Source: Akkermansia massiliensis | Lineage (GTDB): Bacteria; Verrucomicrobiota; Verrucomicrobiia; Verrucomicrobiales; Akkermansiaceae | Length of the DNA stretch: 64,000 bases | Direction of reading: 5' to 3' | Assembly: GCF_023516715.1 (NCBI RefSeq) | Contig: NZ_JAMGSI010000001.1 | Location: 1,674,001-1,738,000 of the forward strand | Shown: positions 33,407 to 42,699 of the stretch, piece after piece | How the letters are laid out: each line of letters starts with the position of its first letter | How positions within the stretch are numbered: the first letter of the stretch is position 1 | Translations under genes and position numbers: made by a program | The notes under the pieces: generated by a model | Database searches by the model: none | Told to the model about the DNA's origin: nothing | Seen by the model: only the letters and a program-made list of their open reading frames with translations

Positions 33407-34366
33407 ATGACAGCTTCAACCATTCCCTCCATCGGCATTGACTTCGGGGGCACCTCCATCAAGCTGGGGGTCGTCAAAGGCACGGAAGTGATCGCGCACG
33501 CGCCTTCCATCGCCACCCAGGAATACGGCAATCCCGACCAACTGATTGAAGCCATCGCCCAGTTCGTGAACATGCTGCGGCTGAACCATCCGGAAGTGCA
33601 GGCCATCGGCATGGGGATGCCCGGCTTCGTCAATTTTTACCAGGGCACCGTTTATACGCTCACCAACGTGCCCGGCTGGAACAACGTTCCGGTAAGGGAC
33701 ATGCTCCAGGCCGCCTGCGGACTGCCCGTGTACGTGGAGAACGACGCCAACTGCATGGCCTACGCGGAGTGGAAGCTGGGAGCCGGAAAGGGGAAAAGGC
33801 ACCTGGTCTGCCTGACCCTGGGCACCGGCGTGGGCAGCGGACTCATCGTGAACGGGGAGCTCCTGCGCGGGGCCACCTGCTCCGCCGGGGAACTGGGCCA
33901 GACCAGCATCGACTACCGGGGGCGGCTGGGCCATTACGGCAACCGCGGTTCCCTGGAGGATTACGTGGGCAACCGGGAAATAGCGGCGGACGCCCGCACC
34001 CTGTATGCCAGCCACGGCGTTGACAAGGCCATTGTGGACTGCAACCCCATCGCCCTGGAACGGGCCGCGCTGGCGGGGGATGAAGTAGCCGCGCAGGTCT
34101 GGCGCGACCTGGCCGTAAAGCTCTCCTGCGCGCTGATGAACTGCTGCTACCTCCTGAACCCGGAGGCCATCATCATCGGCGGCGGCGTGGCCAAGGCCAA
34201 GACCCTGCTCTTCCAGCCCCTTCAGGAGATCATGAAGACCCAGCTTGCCGCTCCGCTGGTGGAGCATCTTGAAATCCTCCCCGCCCAGTTCGGCACGGAG
34301 GCGGGTATCCTGGGGTCCGCCCATCTGGCGCTCAACACCCATTTCGGCGAAACGTTCCGGGCCTGA
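33407..34366 (+). CDS. ROK family sugar kinase (glucokinase-like)
   Basis: 319 residues from ATG 33407. Phosphorylates glucose or an amino sugar. Seen: GIDFGGTSIKLGVVKG (phosphate-binding loop), VENDANCMAYAEW (catalytic Asp), LTLGTGVGSGLIVNGELLRG, and IIIGGGVAKA. The ROK zinc motif is modified: the usual CGxxGCLE is YGNRGSLE, so structural zinc is probably lost. A TTTTCA/TATATT promoter-like pair ends about 10 bp before the ATG, hinting at a very short leader. It starts a tightly packed four-gene unit. Confidence 0.87.
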   Translation: MTASTIPSIGIDFGGTSIKLGVVKGTEVIAHAPSIATQEYGNPDQLIEAIAQFVNMLRLNHPEVQAIGMGMPGFVNFYQGTVYTLTNVPGWNNVPVRDMLQAACGLPVYVENDANCMAYAEWKLGAGKGKRHLVCLTLGTGVGSGLIVNGELLRGATCSAGELGQTSIDYRGRLGHYGNRGSLEDYVGNREIAADARTLYASHGVDKAIVDCNPIALERAALAGDEVAAQVWRDLAVKLSCALMNCCYLLNPEAIIIGGGVAKAKTLLFQPLQEIMKTQLAAPLVEHLEILPAQFGTEAGILGSAHLALNTHFGETFRA

Positions 34367-34370
34367 TCTC

Positions 34371-35348
34371 GTGTCCACCTCCCAAATACTGAGGCTCACC
34401 CGCAAGCTGGAGCTGACAGCGGAACAGGAGCAGGATTTTCTGGACGCCATGCAGGCAGGGGACCGTTCCAGAAGCGCGCTGGTCATCACCCCGAAAGCTC
34501 CGGAAGGCTACCTGCCGCCCCTGCCGGCGGAGGAAACGCCGCGGGACTGGGGCCACCCTTCCATCCTGGCGCTCCCGGCGGGAGAAGCGGAGGCCAGACC
34601 CGGCTCCCTGCCGGACTACGAACGCGGCTATTACTATCCCCTGGACCTCTCTTCCGTCTGGGAGACGGCTCCGCTGGCGCATCTGCCGTTCCGGCCGGAA
34701 CGCTGCCTGGACATGTGCGCGGCTCCCGGCGGGAAAAGCATTCTGGCCCAGACGCGGATCGCCCCGCGGGAGCACGTCTCCAACGAGGTGCACCCGAAGC
34801 GCCTGGGCATTCTGCGCCACAACCTGCTGCGCTGCGGCTTCACCGGCGTATATACCCAGCGTCTGCGCCCGGACCAGTGGGCGGAGCTGGCCCCGGGCTG
34901 CTTTGACCTCATTCTGGCGGACGCCCCGTGCAGCGGTCAATCCCTGCTGGCCAAGGGCATTCCCAACCCCGGCTGCTTCAACCCCTCCGTCACCGGGGGC
35001 AACGCCAAGCGGCAGCGGGGCATTCTGCTGGCGGCCCTCCAGTGCCTGGCGCCCGGAGGCTATCTGCTGTACACCACATGCACTTACGCCCCGGAGGAGA
35101 ACGAACGGAACGTCCTGTACCTGCTGAAACGCTGTCCGGACCTGCGGACCGCAGCCGTGCCGGAGCTGGAGCCTTTCCGTTCCGCCCTGACGCAGGAGGC
35201 CTGCTACCGACTCATGCCTTTTCACGGCGCGGGCGCGGGCGGCTTCACCTGCCTGCTGCGCCGGGAGGGAGAGCATGCGCCCCAGCCTCCCCTGCCGGAC
35301 GAATTGAAGGCCTGGCCCATCCATGCCATGAACCGACCAACACCATGA
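34371..35348 (+). CDS. NOL1/NOP2/sun-family (RsmB/RsmF-like) RNA m5C methyltransferase
   Basis: 325 residues from GTG 34371, four bases after the ROK stop. SAM site LDMCAAPGGKSILAQ (about residues 112-126), motif IV LADAPCSGQSL and catalytic Cys in TTCTYAPEENE. The N-terminal RNA-binding domain of RsmB is absent, so the rRNA or tRNA target is uncertain. Its TGA overlaps the ATG of the next gene. Confidence 0.86.
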   Translation: MSTSQILRLTRKLELTAEQEQDFLDAMQAGDRSRSALVITPKAPEGYLPPLPAEETPRDWGHPSILALPAGEAEARPGSLPDYERGYYYPLDLSSVWETAPLAHLPFRPERCLDMCAAPGGKSILAQTRIAPREHVSNEVHPKRLGILRHNLLRCGFTGVYTQRLRPDQWAELAPGCFDLILADAPCSGQSLLAKGIPNPGCFNPSVTGGNAKRQRGILLAALQCLAPGGYLLYTTCTYAPEENERNVLYLLKRCPDLRTAAVPELEPFRSALTQEACYRLMPFHGAGAGGFTCLLRREGEHAPQPPLPDELKAWPIHAMNRPTP

Positions 35349-35851
35349 AGATAGGCGTTTTTTCCGACATGCACGACCGCACGGACCACCTGGAGCTTGC
35401 GATGCGCCAGATGCGCCTGCTGGACTGCGGACATTTCATGTTCCTGGGCGACTGCACCACCCCGGAGAGCTTCCAGCGCCTGATTGAACTGACGTGGGGC
35501 CTCCCTCTGGACGCCGTTCCGGGCAACAACGACTACGAGCTTGCCATTATGCGCCAACTGGCCGTCTGCTCCCCGGCGGCGCGCCTGCACCCGGAACACG
35601 TCCTGCTCACCAGGTACGGCATGAAGTTCTCCCTCTCCCACTATCCCAAATACGCCATGCAGGAAGCGCGCAGCGGCAGTGTGGACGCCGCCCTGTACGG
35701 CCACACCCACCAGGCCGTGCGGGAAATGTACCGCGGGTGCCTGCTGGCCAATCCGGGGGAACTCCAGGGCAGGACCGGCCGCATCGGCTTCGGCATTCTG
35801 GACACGGATTCCCGCATCATGAACCTGCATTCTCTGGATTTCAACGCATGA
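35345..35851 (+). CDS. YfcE/MJ0936-type metallophosphodiesterase
   Basis: 168 residues. Metal-binding motifs in order: FSDMHDR, FLGDCTT, GNND, SHYP and GHTHQ, all expected for the calcineurin-like phosphoesterase fold. Small YfcE-like enzymes cleave phosphodiesters, but the natural substrate is not clear. The start ATG lies in an ATGA overlap with the methyltransferase, and its stop overlaps the next start in the same way. Confidence 0.88.
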   Translation: MKIGVFSDMHDRTDHLELAMRQMRLLDCGHFMFLGDCTTPESFQRLIELTWGLPLDAVPGNNDYELAIMRQLAVCSPAARLHPEHVLLTRYGMKFSLSHYPKYAMQEARSGSVDAALYGHTHQAVREMYRGCLLANPGELQGRTGRIGFGILDTDSRIMNLHSLDFNA

Positions 35852-36258
35852 TGAACATCCTGGACGTCTGCTGCGCCCTGATTGAACTGCCCTCCGCACA
35901 AGGAACCCTTCTCCTGGGAGCCAAAAAGAAAGCGGGGCAGTCCAACGGGCTTTTTTATGAATTCCCCGGCGGAAAGGTGGAACCCGGAGAGAACGCCCGG
36001 GACGCCATCATCCGGGAAATACGGGAAGAACTGGGATGCGCCGTCCATCCCGTCCGCATGCTCACCCCCGTCCGGCACCGGGAAAGGGAACGCATCATCC
36101 GCCTCATCCCCTTCCTGTGCCGTCTGGAGCCCTGCGCCCTGCCCCGGCCCCTGGAACACGAAAGCCTGGGCTTCTTCTCCGGCCGCATGCTGGAAAAACT
36201 GCCCTGGGCTCCCGCAGACCTCCCCGTTTTAAGGCAGTGGATGGAAGAAAACCGCTGA
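35848..36258 (+). CDS. MutT-like Nudix hydrolase
   Basis: 136 residues. Complete Nudix box GGKVEPGENARDAIIREI-REELG (about residues 36-58) preceded by FYEFPGG, typical of MutT 8-oxo-dGTP diphosphatase. ATGATGA at 35848 overlaps the previous stop. It is the second Nudix enzyme in the window after the MTH1-like one at 3996. With mutL broken, nucleotide-pool sanitation may matter more in this strain (inference). Confidence 0.88.
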   Translation: MMNILDVCCALIELPSAQGTLLLGAKKKAGQSNGLFYEFPGGKVEPGENARDAIIREIREELGCAVHPVRMLTPVRHRERERIIRLIPFLCRLEPCALPRPLEHESLGFFSGRMLEKLPWAPADLPVLRQWMEENR

Positions 36259-36335
36259 CAAAACGGCAGCCCGTTCAGCTTCAACCACTCCGCGGAGGAT
36301 TGCCTGCGCATGTCTGAAAAGATTCCAAAAACACC

Positions 36336-36364
36336 TTGGATCATTCCCCCTTCTGGGGTATATA
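36336..36364 (+). promoter_or_regulatory. promoter of the 6S RNA gene
   Basis: TTGGAT (36336-36341), a 17-nt spacer and TATATA (36359-36364). The predicted start near 36371 coincides with the 5' strand of the closing stem of the 6S RNA candidate. Confidence 0.68.
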
Positions 36365-36370
36365 AGGTGG

Positions 36371-36560
36371 TGGCTGCTGCACTCGTCATTACCTGGCAAA
36401 GTGGCCCGAACCGATATTACAACCTAATGGGGGCAGCCCCGACGCAGGGCTGACTATGTCCTATACCGGAAAAGTCAAAACAGCGGCGGAAGTCCCCGCT
36501 CTATTGAGGCACGGGAACGTGGCTCACAGCCAGAGACGGTGCAGCGGTGTCTTTCTCTTT
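36371..36560 (+). ncRNA. ssrS: 6S RNA (sigma70 holoenzyme regulator)
   Basis: A transcript of about 180-190 nt. The ends pair as GCTGCACTCGTC (36376-36387) with GACGGTGCAGC (36535-36545). The 5' side of the central region, GTGGCCCGAACCGATATTAC, closely resembles the E. coli 6S segment around CCUGAGCCGAUAUUUCAUACC. On the 3' side GGCTCACAGCCAGAGACGGT parallels GGGUUACAGCCUGCGGCGGC. Stable internal hairpins (CAGCCC/GGGCTG; GCGG/CCGC) and a pyrimidine-rich 3' end follow. 6S RNA mimics an open promoter and sequesters RNA polymerase in stationary phase. The 3' end is approximate. Confidence 0.78.
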
Positions 36561-37189
36561 CCCTTGCAGCCGGGAACCCCGCCGGGGCCTGTTTTCCCGA
36601 TGGCCCCTCTTGAATCCGCACCGGAATCAAAGCATTCCGGCACGGCTGCTTTTATTGCTTTTCCCCGCACCTCTGCGCCCCACGGCATTTCCTGGCAGGA
36701 AGCGCACACGCGCTTAAAAGGAACGCATGCGCGCGTTCGCCACCATGGCCTTCAAATATTTCCGGGCCTTCCGCTCCCGCTCCTTCCGGGGCGGCCGGGA
36801 GGAACGGCAGAAGGAATGAAGCAGCCTGAACATCAGGTCAAATAAATCGTTCTTGTACATATGGTTGATTGGTTGTTTCCGGATCGTGCGATCCTTCATC
36901 TTGTATCCAGCAAGAAGCGTGCCAATTTTTACCCATGGATGAAACACGATGGTTATCAATTCATTCCTGGGACCATTCCGGAAACGGCCTTCCTCCATAT
37001 TCTTACAAATCCATAAAAAAGGGACAGTCCATTACGATAATGTAATATTGTTAGTTTATAAATAACAACTGTTAACGAACAAAATAAACCCTTAGACATT
37101 TCCGGAAATCATGGTAGGATCACGCCCTGTTGCGAAAAAGTTTTTAACATCTGTGCAACTTTTTCATTATTGCGAAGTATATTATAGTC
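36561..37189. other. intergenic region between 6S RNA and the efflux operon
   Basis: About 630 bp. It contains a CCGGAAT-N6-ATTCCGG hairpin at 36620-36640 followed by T-rich sequence, possibly a terminator. It also has an AT-rich segment near 37015-37110, and the inverted repeat at 37134-37165. A 94-codon minus-strand frame (36714-36998) has no ribosome-binding site and was not accepted as a gene. Confidence 0.45.
37134..37165. promoter_or_regulatory. inverted repeat upstream of macA, candidate operator
   Basis: GAAAAAGTT (37134-37142) and AACTTTTTC (37157-37165) are perfect 9-bp arms separated by 14 bp, ending 24 bp before the GTG start of macA. A TATATTATAG stretch right after (37179-37188) may be the -10. 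This arrangement suits a dimeric repressor such as a TetR- or PadR-type regulator of efflux, but no regulator gene is adjacent. Confidence 0.4.
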
Positions 37190-38587
37190 GTGAAGGGATT
37201 CATCAAACTCATCATCGTCATTGCCGTTCTCGGAGGCATCTGGTTCGCCTGGGAACAGTGGAAGGGGAACGAAGCGATCCAGGTGGACTACCAGACAGAG
37301 CCTCTTGAGAAGGGGGACCTGATGATCACCATTGACGCGACCGGCGTCACGGAACCTGATGAACTGGTGGACGTGGGCGCCCAGGTCAGCGGCATCATCA
37401 TGGAGTTCGGCAAGGATCTGGACGGCAAGGTGGTGGATTATTCCAGCCCGGTGAAGGCGGGCCAGATGCTCGCGGAAATTGACAAGCTGCCCGTGCAGCT
37501 GGACGTTCAGCGTGCGGAAGCCTCCAAGGCGCAGGCCATCGCCGGAATCGCCCGCGCCAAGGCGGACATCCAGCAGGCCAAGGCCAAGCACCAGCAGGCC
37601 AGGCTGGACCGCGAACGCGCGGAAAAGCTGGGGCCAGGGGATGCCCTTTCCAAGTCCAGCTACGACCAGTACATTGCGGATGAAGAGACCGCACGCGCCA
37701 ACGTGGCCGTGGCGGAAGCCTCCCTGCAGGAAGCGGAAGCTTCTCTGAAACAGGCGGAAGCCGCGCTTAAGAAGGAAATGCGCAACCTGGAATACACCAC
37801 CATCCAGTCCCCGGTGGACGGCGTGGTGGTCAAGCGCCTGGTCAACATAGGCCAGACGGTGGTTTCCAGCATGAGCGCCTCCAGCCTGTTTTACATTGCC
37901 ACAGACCTTTCCAAGCTGAAAATCTGGGCCGCCGTGAATGAGGCGGACATCGGCAGCATCCGCAAAGGGCAGGAAGTCCTGTTCACCGTGGACGCCTTCT
38001 CCGGCCGCAAATTCAAGGGAACAGTGGACAAGATACGTCTGGACGCCACTATGACCTCCAACGTGGTCACCTACATCGTGGACATTGACGTGCCCAACCC
38101 GGACAAGCTCCTCATCCCCTACCTGACGGCAAACGTCCAATTCGTGGTGGAGGACATCCGGGACGCCTTCCTCGTCTCCAACGCCGCGCTCCGCTTCCGT
38201 CCGGAAACGGAACTGGTCAGCGCCGAGCAGAAGGCGGCCTTTGAACGGATGCAGCCGGAACTGGCCGCTCCCGCCCAAAACGGCCAGAAGAAAAAAGCCG
38301 TGGTCTGGGAACTGCGGGACAATCTTCTTTACCCCCACCTGGTCACCAGGGGGGAAAGCAACGGCATGCTGACGGCCATCACGGGAGAAACGCTCCGGGA
38401 AGGCATGGAAATCGTCTCCACGGCGCAGATACTGAACCGCTCCGGCAACTCGGAGGACGGAGCTTCCGCCTCCGCCGGCGGGGAAAATCCGTTCGCGCCC
38501 AAGATGCCGCCGCGCCGCAAGCCGAGCACAGGCAACACGAAGGCTCCCTCCGCCTCCGGCAACGGCGGCCCGCCCCCGCCTCCCTGA
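37190..38587 (+). CDS. macA: MacA-like periplasmic adaptor of tripartite efflux
   Basis: 465 residues from GTG 37190. One N-terminal membrane anchor (LIIVIAVLGGIWFAW) followed by the HlyD-family order. This is the first lipoyl half (GVTEPDELVDVGAQVSGII), a long coiled-coil hairpin (about residues 95-200, Ala/Lys/Glu-rich), the second lipoyl half (TIQSPVDGVVVKRLVNIGQTV) and a beta-barrel. The C-terminus ends in a Pro/Gly-rich tail (GNGGPPPPP). It links the MacB ATPase/permease to the outer-membrane factor downstream to export macrolides, peptides or lipids. Confidence 0.9.
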   Translation: MKGFIKLIIVIAVLGGIWFAWEQWKGNEAIQVDYQTEPLEKGDLMITIDATGVTEPDELVDVGAQVSGIIMEFGKDLDGKVVDYSSPVKAGQMLAEIDKLPVQLDVQRAEASKAQAIAGIARAKADIQQAKAKHQQARLDRERAEKLGPGDALSKSSYDQYIADEETARANVAVAEASLQEAEASLKQAEAALKKEMRNLEYTTIQSPVDGVVVKRLVNIGQTVVSSMSASSLFYIATDLSKLKIWAAVNEADIGSIRKGQEVLFTVDAFSGRKFKGTVDKIRLDATMTSNVVTYIVDIDVPNPDKLLIPYLTANVQFVVEDIRDAFLVSNAALRFRPETELVSAEQKAAFERMQPELAAPAQNGQKKKAVVWELRDNLLYPHLVTRGESNGMLTAITGETLREGMEIVSTAQILNRSGNSEDGASASAGGENPFAPKMPPRRKPSTGNTKAPSASGNGGPPPPP

Positions 38588-38653
38588 TCCGGGGAAACGC
38601 CTCCATCCACCCGCTCAACCATTCCTTTTTACCGCTTCAAGCACTACAACAAC

Positions 38654-39358
38654 GTGATCCGCTTACGTGACATAACCAAGGTGTACCACCTGGGGGAAAT
38701 AGACCTTCAAGTGCTCAAGGGCATCACCCTGGACATCAAGGAGGGGGAATTCGTCTCCCTCACGGGGGCTTCCGGTTCCGGAAAGTCCACTTTGATGAAC
38801 ATCCTGGGTTGCCTGGACCGCCCCACCTCCGGCCATTACTACATCGCCGGGGAAGACGTAGCCAAATTCAACGCCGCAGAGCGCGCCACGCTCCGGAACA
38901 AGCGCATCGGCTTCGTCTTCCAGAACTTCAACCTGCTCTCCCGCACCACCGCCCTGGAAAACGTGATGATGCCCGCCGTGTACGCCCACCCCACCCTCAG
39001 CATGAAGGCCATGCGTGAGCGTTCGGTGGAGCTGCTGAACCTGGTGGGCCTTTCCGACCGCATGGACCACACCCCGGCCCAGCTCTCCGGCGGCCAGCAG
39101 CAGCGCGTAGCCATCGCCCGCTCCCTCATCAACAACCCCAGCATCCTGCTGGCGGACGAACCCACGGGGAACCTGGACTCCACCACCTCCAAGGAAGTGC
39201 TGCACATGTTCAAGGACCTGAACCGCCGCCAGGGAATCACGGTCATCCTGGTGACGCACGACCCCAAAATAGCCGCCTTCACGGACCGGGCCATCAACAT
39301 GGCGGACGGCCTCATCTGCGAAGGGATTTCCGACACGCTAAGCAAAGACGACGTATGA
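38654..39358 (+). CDS. MacB-type ABC transporter ATP-binding protein
   Basis: 234 residues from GTG 38654. Walker A TGASGSGKST (about residue 37), Q-loop FQNFNLLSRTTALENV, signature LSGGQQQR (about 145), and Walker B ILLADEPTGNLD. It belongs to the LolD/MacB subfamily. The MacB ATPase and permease are separate proteins here rather than fused. The stop overlaps the permease start (ATGA), ensuring equal expression. Confidence 0.92.
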   Translation: MIRLRDITKVYHLGEIDLQVLKGITLDIKEGEFVSLTGASGSGKSTLMNILGCLDRPTSGHYYIAGEDVAKFNAAERATLRNKRIGFVFQNFNLLSRTTALENVMMPAVYAHPTLSMKAMRERSVELLNLVGLSDRMDHTPAQLSGGQQQRVAIARSLINNPSILLADEPTGNLDSTTSKEVLHMFKDLNRRQGITVILVTHDPKIAAFTDRAINMADGLICEGISDTLSKDDV

Positions 39359-40719
39359 AATTCCTTCCCCTCCTTAAAACCTGCATCAAGGCCCTGGTGC
39401 GCAACCCCATGCGCGCGGCGCTCACCATTCTGGGCATCATCATCGGCATTGCAGCGGTGATCGCCATGGTGGAAATCGGCCAGGGGTCCACGCTCCAGAT
39501 TAAAAACACCATCGCCTCCATGGGGGCGGATACGCTGAACATCCGCCCCGGCGCCATCTCCAAGAGCGGCGTCAATACCGGCGCAGGCGGCCGGGCCTCC
39601 CTGACCAACGCGGACTGCGAGGCCATCGCGAAGGACTGCCCCATGGTCCTGCGCGCCACGCCCGTAGTGCGCGCCAGCGGCCAGGTCATTTACGGCAACA
39701 AGAACTGGAGCCCGGAAACCGTGGAAGGCGGTTCCGTGGAATACCTGAAAATCAAGAGCTGGTATGACATGGACCGCGGCCAGCCCTTCTCCGAGGAAGA
39801 CGTGGAGCAGGCCAGGCGCGTGTGCGTCATCGGCCAGACGGTAGCCAGGGAGCTCTTCGGGGATGAAGACCCGCTGGGCAAGGACATCCGCATCAAGAAC
39901 GTCATGTTCAAGGTCATCGGCATCCTCCAGAAAAAGGGCGCCAACATGATGGGCCGCGACCAGGACGACTCCATCATCCTGCCCTGGACGAGCATCCGCT
40001 ACCGCCTCCAGGGCCTGGGCGGCGGTTCCGCCTCCACTTCCTCCGGCAAATCCACCACCACCTTCAACCGGGCGGACAAATACACCGCCAATTCCGTGGA
40101 TTACTACACGGAAACCACGGACCAGCCCTACACGGACGCCCCCCACCCGCGGCGCTTCAACAACATTGACTCCATCATGGCGCAGATTGCGGACCCGGAG
40201 CGCTCCTCCGAGGCGATCGACCAGATCACGGAAGTCATCCGCGCCAAGCACAACCTCAAGGACGGCCAGCTGGACGACTTCCGGGTATGGGACATGGCTG
40301 AAATGTCCCGCGCCATGAGCAGCACCACGGAGGTAATGACCAACCTGCTGATGATCGTGGCCATGATCTCCCTGGTCGTAGGCGGCGTGGGCATCATGAA
40401 CATCATGCTCGTCTCCGTCACGGAGCGCACCAAGGAAATCGGCCTGCGCATGGCGGTGGGCGCCCGTCCGCAGGACATCATGCGCCAGTTCCTGCTGGAA
40501 GCGGTTCTGCTCTGCGTGGTGGGCGGCGCGCTGGGCATCGCGCTCGGCAAGGCCATCTCCATCATCGTCAGCCGCACCATGAACTGGGCCACCGCCTCCT
40601 CCCCGGAAGCCATGGCCCTGGCGGTGGGCGTCTCCGTGTTCATCGGCCTGGCCTTCGGATGGTATCCGTCCTGGAAGGCGTCCAAGATGGACCCCATCGA
40701 CGCCCTGCGACACGAATAA
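39355..40719 (+). CDS. MacB-type ABC transporter permease
   Basis: 454 residues. One N-terminal transmembrane helix (AALTILGIIIGIAAVIAMVEIG), a large periplasmic MacB_PCD domain (about 45-320, with GADTLNIRPG and FKVIGILQKKGANMMG) and three C-terminal helices in the FtsX domain (SLVVGGVGIMNIMLVSVTERTKEIGLRMAVGA). It works with the ATPase encoded just upstream as a mechanotransmission pump coupled to MacA and the outer-membrane factor. Confidence 0.93.
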   Translation: MKFLPLLKTCIKALVRNPMRAALTILGIIIGIAAVIAMVEIGQGSTLQIKNTIASMGADTLNIRPGAISKSGVNTGAGGRASLTNADCEAIAKDCPMVLRATPVVRASGQVIYGNKNWSPETVEGGSVEYLKIKSWYDMDRGQPFSEEDVEQARRVCVIGQTVARELFGDEDPLGKDIRIKNVMFKVIGILQKKGANMMGRDQDDSIILPWTSIRYRLQGLGGGSASTSSGKSTTTFNRADKYTANSVDYYTETTDQPYTDAPHPRRFNNIDSIMAQIADPERSSEAIDQITEVIRAKHNLKDGQLDDFRVWDMAEMSRAMSSTTEVMTNLLMIVAMISLVVGGVGIMNIMLVSVTERTKEIGLRMAVGARPQDIMRQFLLEAVLLCVVGGALGIALGKAISIIVSRTMNWATASSPEAMALAVGVSVFIGLAFGWYPSWKASKMDPIDALRHE

Positions 40720-40740
40720 CACCTTACTTCTTCCTTTCCC

Positions 40741-42114
40741 ATGTCATCCATGTTCAAACATCTCCCTCTCCTGGCCGCATGCTGCCTGAGCTCCTGCATG
40801 GTAGGCCCGGACTTCCGGCCGCCGGCCAACGACCTCCCCGCCGCCTGGGCGGAGAGCAGGCCCCCCCGCAGCTCTGACAAGGACCTGCGCTCCTGGTGGA
40901 ACATCTTCGGGGACCCCCAGCTCAACCGCTTGGTCTCCGCCTCCCTCAACAACAATCCGGATATGAAGGTAGCCCTGCTCCGCATCCGGGAAGCCAGGGA
41001 AAGGCTCCGCGTCTCCCAGGCCTCCCTGCTGCCCTCCGCGGATGCCAGCGCCGGCTGGAGCCTGTCCCCGGACCGGGGCTTCCGCAGCTCCACCTCCCAG
41101 GACTTCACCCTGGGGGCGTCCACCTCCTGGGAGCTGGACCTCTTCGGCGGCAACCGGCGTTCCATTGAGGCCTACCGCGCCTCCCTCATGTCTACGGAAG
41201 CCTCCGCGGGCGCCGTGCGCACGGCCCTGCTGGCGGACGTCGCCACGGCCTACTTTGACTGGATCACCGCCTGCGAACAGCTCCGCATCGCCCGGGAACA
41301 GCTGGAAATCCAACGCAACACCCTCACCATTGCGGAAAAACGCTACAAATCGGAATTCGCCCCCCGCCTGGACGTGGAACAGGCCACCTCCACCGTCGCC
41401 TCCACGGAAAGCCGCATCCCGGCGCTGGAAGCACAGGTGGCCTCCGCCAAAAACCAGCTCTCTGTGCTGCTGGGCACGTACAACTCCCGCGTGGAGCTGA
41501 CGCTCCCCAAAGCCTCCGTCTTTGAAAAAACGCCCGTCGTGCCGGTCGGCCTCCCCTCCGAACTCCTGCGGCGCAGGCCCGACGTCATCGCCGCTGAAGC
41601 GGACCTGCACGTGGCCGTAGCCAACGTAGGCGTAGCCGTGGCGGACCTGTACCCCCGCTTCAGCCTGACGGGATCCCTCTCCAGCCGCGGCGGAGACTTC
41701 GGCCAGCTCTTCCGGGAAAACAACAACGCGTGGTCCCTGGGCGGCAACCTGCTCCAGCCCCTGTTCCAGGGCGGAGCCCTGAGAGCCACGGTGCGCGCCC
41801 AGAAAGCCGCGGCGGAACAAGCCGCGGAAACCTACCGCAAGACGCTCATCACCGCCGTCTCCGAGGTGGAGGACGCCCTGATCGCCTACGGCAACTACAC
41901 CTCCCAGATGCAATACCTGCACAAGGAAAACAACGCCAACAGAGAAGCCTTCCTTCTCTCCCGCACCCTGTACATCAACGGCCAGACGGACTTCCTGAAC
42001 GTCATCACCGCGCAGCGCTCCTGGCTCAGCTCCGAGGAATCCTTGGTCACCATGAAGCAGAACATCCGCAAAGCCGTCGTGCAGCTCGCTCGCGCCCTGG
42101 GCGGCGGATGGTAA
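40741..42114 (+). CDS. TolC/NodT-family outer-membrane efflux lipoprotein
   Basis: 457 residues. Lipoprotein signal LLAACCLSSC|MVGPDFRPP, then the duplicated OEP domains: WWNIFGDPQLNRLVSASLNNNPD, WELDLFGGNRRS and RRRPDVIAAEADLHVAVANVGVAVADLYPRFSLTG. The C-terminal repeat (YRKTLITAVSEVEDALIAYGNY) ends in LARALGGGW. It forms the outer-membrane channel of the MacAB system encoded just upstream. About 150 bp of its 3' part recur, degenerate, at 50304-50456. Confidence 0.92.
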   Translation: MSSMFKHLPLLAACCLSSCMVGPDFRPPANDLPAAWAESRPPRSSDKDLRSWWNIFGDPQLNRLVSASLNNNPDMKVALLRIREARERLRVSQASLLPSADASAGWSLSPDRGFRSSTSQDFTLGASTSWELDLFGGNRRSIEAYRASLMSTEASAGAVRTALLADVATAYFDWITACEQLRIAREQLEIQRNTLTIAEKRYKSEFAPRLDVEQATSTVASTESRIPALEAQVASAKNQLSVLLGTYNSRVELTLPKASVFEKTPVVPVGLPSELLRRRPDVIAAEADLHVAVANVGVAVADLYPRFSLTGSLSSRGGDFGQLFRENNNAWSLGGNLLQPLFQGGALRATVRAQKAAAEQAAETYRKTLITAVSEVEDALIAYGNYTSQMQYLHKENNANREAFLLSRTLYINGQTDFLNVITAQRSWLSSEESLVTMKQNIRKAVVQLARALGGGW

Positions 42115-42699
42115 AACCTGCTCCATTAAGTAGGCAAGAATTTCCATTTCTGAAAAACGGGACTCTGATTGTTGAATAAATTGAGAATTGCCGATCTTTC
42201 GGGTCAGATTCTTGTTTTCGCATTCATTGATCCTGTAAAACTTTCCGGTTCCCGGTAAATTCAGCTACCAAATGAAATTATGATGAACCTCTTGGCCCAT
42301 AGGTTTGAAGCTCCTTGCTTCTCCATTTCTACAGAAAATAAATCAAAAGGGGAAAATAATAAAATCATTTGATACGGATGCCTCATGCAACTGTAAACTG
42401 TACCTGGATTCTGTGAAATGAGAATGGAAGCAAGAATGTTCAGCAACAGGTAAAAAGAATACCGAAGCACATCAAAATCGGTTGAAGTCCGGCAACCAAC
42501 AATCAGACAATCACTGTCCTTGTTATTAATTGATGAAATGCCAGGCAGAAGAGATTTGTCATCTCTTCTGCCTGTTTTTAGGAGTGTGATTACTATCTCA
42601 GGAAAAGACGGTAATATTTTTGACGTCTCCGGCGTGTTTACTTTGCTGGTTTTTGATTCATGGTAGTCGCAACTATTTCATAATTCTTAATTTAATACC
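42115..42699. other. AT-rich intergenic region before the RHS gene
   Basis: 585 bp, markedly AT-richer than the flanking genes. It holds the terminator at 42543-42579. Short frames (for example minus strand 42261-42470) have no ribosome-binding site. No insertion sequence ends were identified. It marks the start of the accessory RHS region. Confidence 0.5.
42543..42579 (+). terminator. strong rho-independent terminator
   Basis: AGGCAGAAGAGAT-TTGTC-ATCTCTTCTGCCT, a perfect 13-bp stem, followed by GTTTTTA. It lies 430 bp after the efflux operon and 120 bp before the RHS gene. It would insulate the RHS locus, or end an unrecognised short transcript in the gap. Confidence 0.82.

Noticed and set aside
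36714..36998. 94-codon minus-strand frame with basic C-terminus
   Set aside because: No ribosome-binding site, atypical composition, and it spans an AT-rich intergenic region next to the 6S RNA; not enough support for a gene.
42261..42470. 69-codon minus-strand frame with hydrophobic start
   Set aside because: No ribosome-binding site and low-complexity AT-rich context; likely chance.
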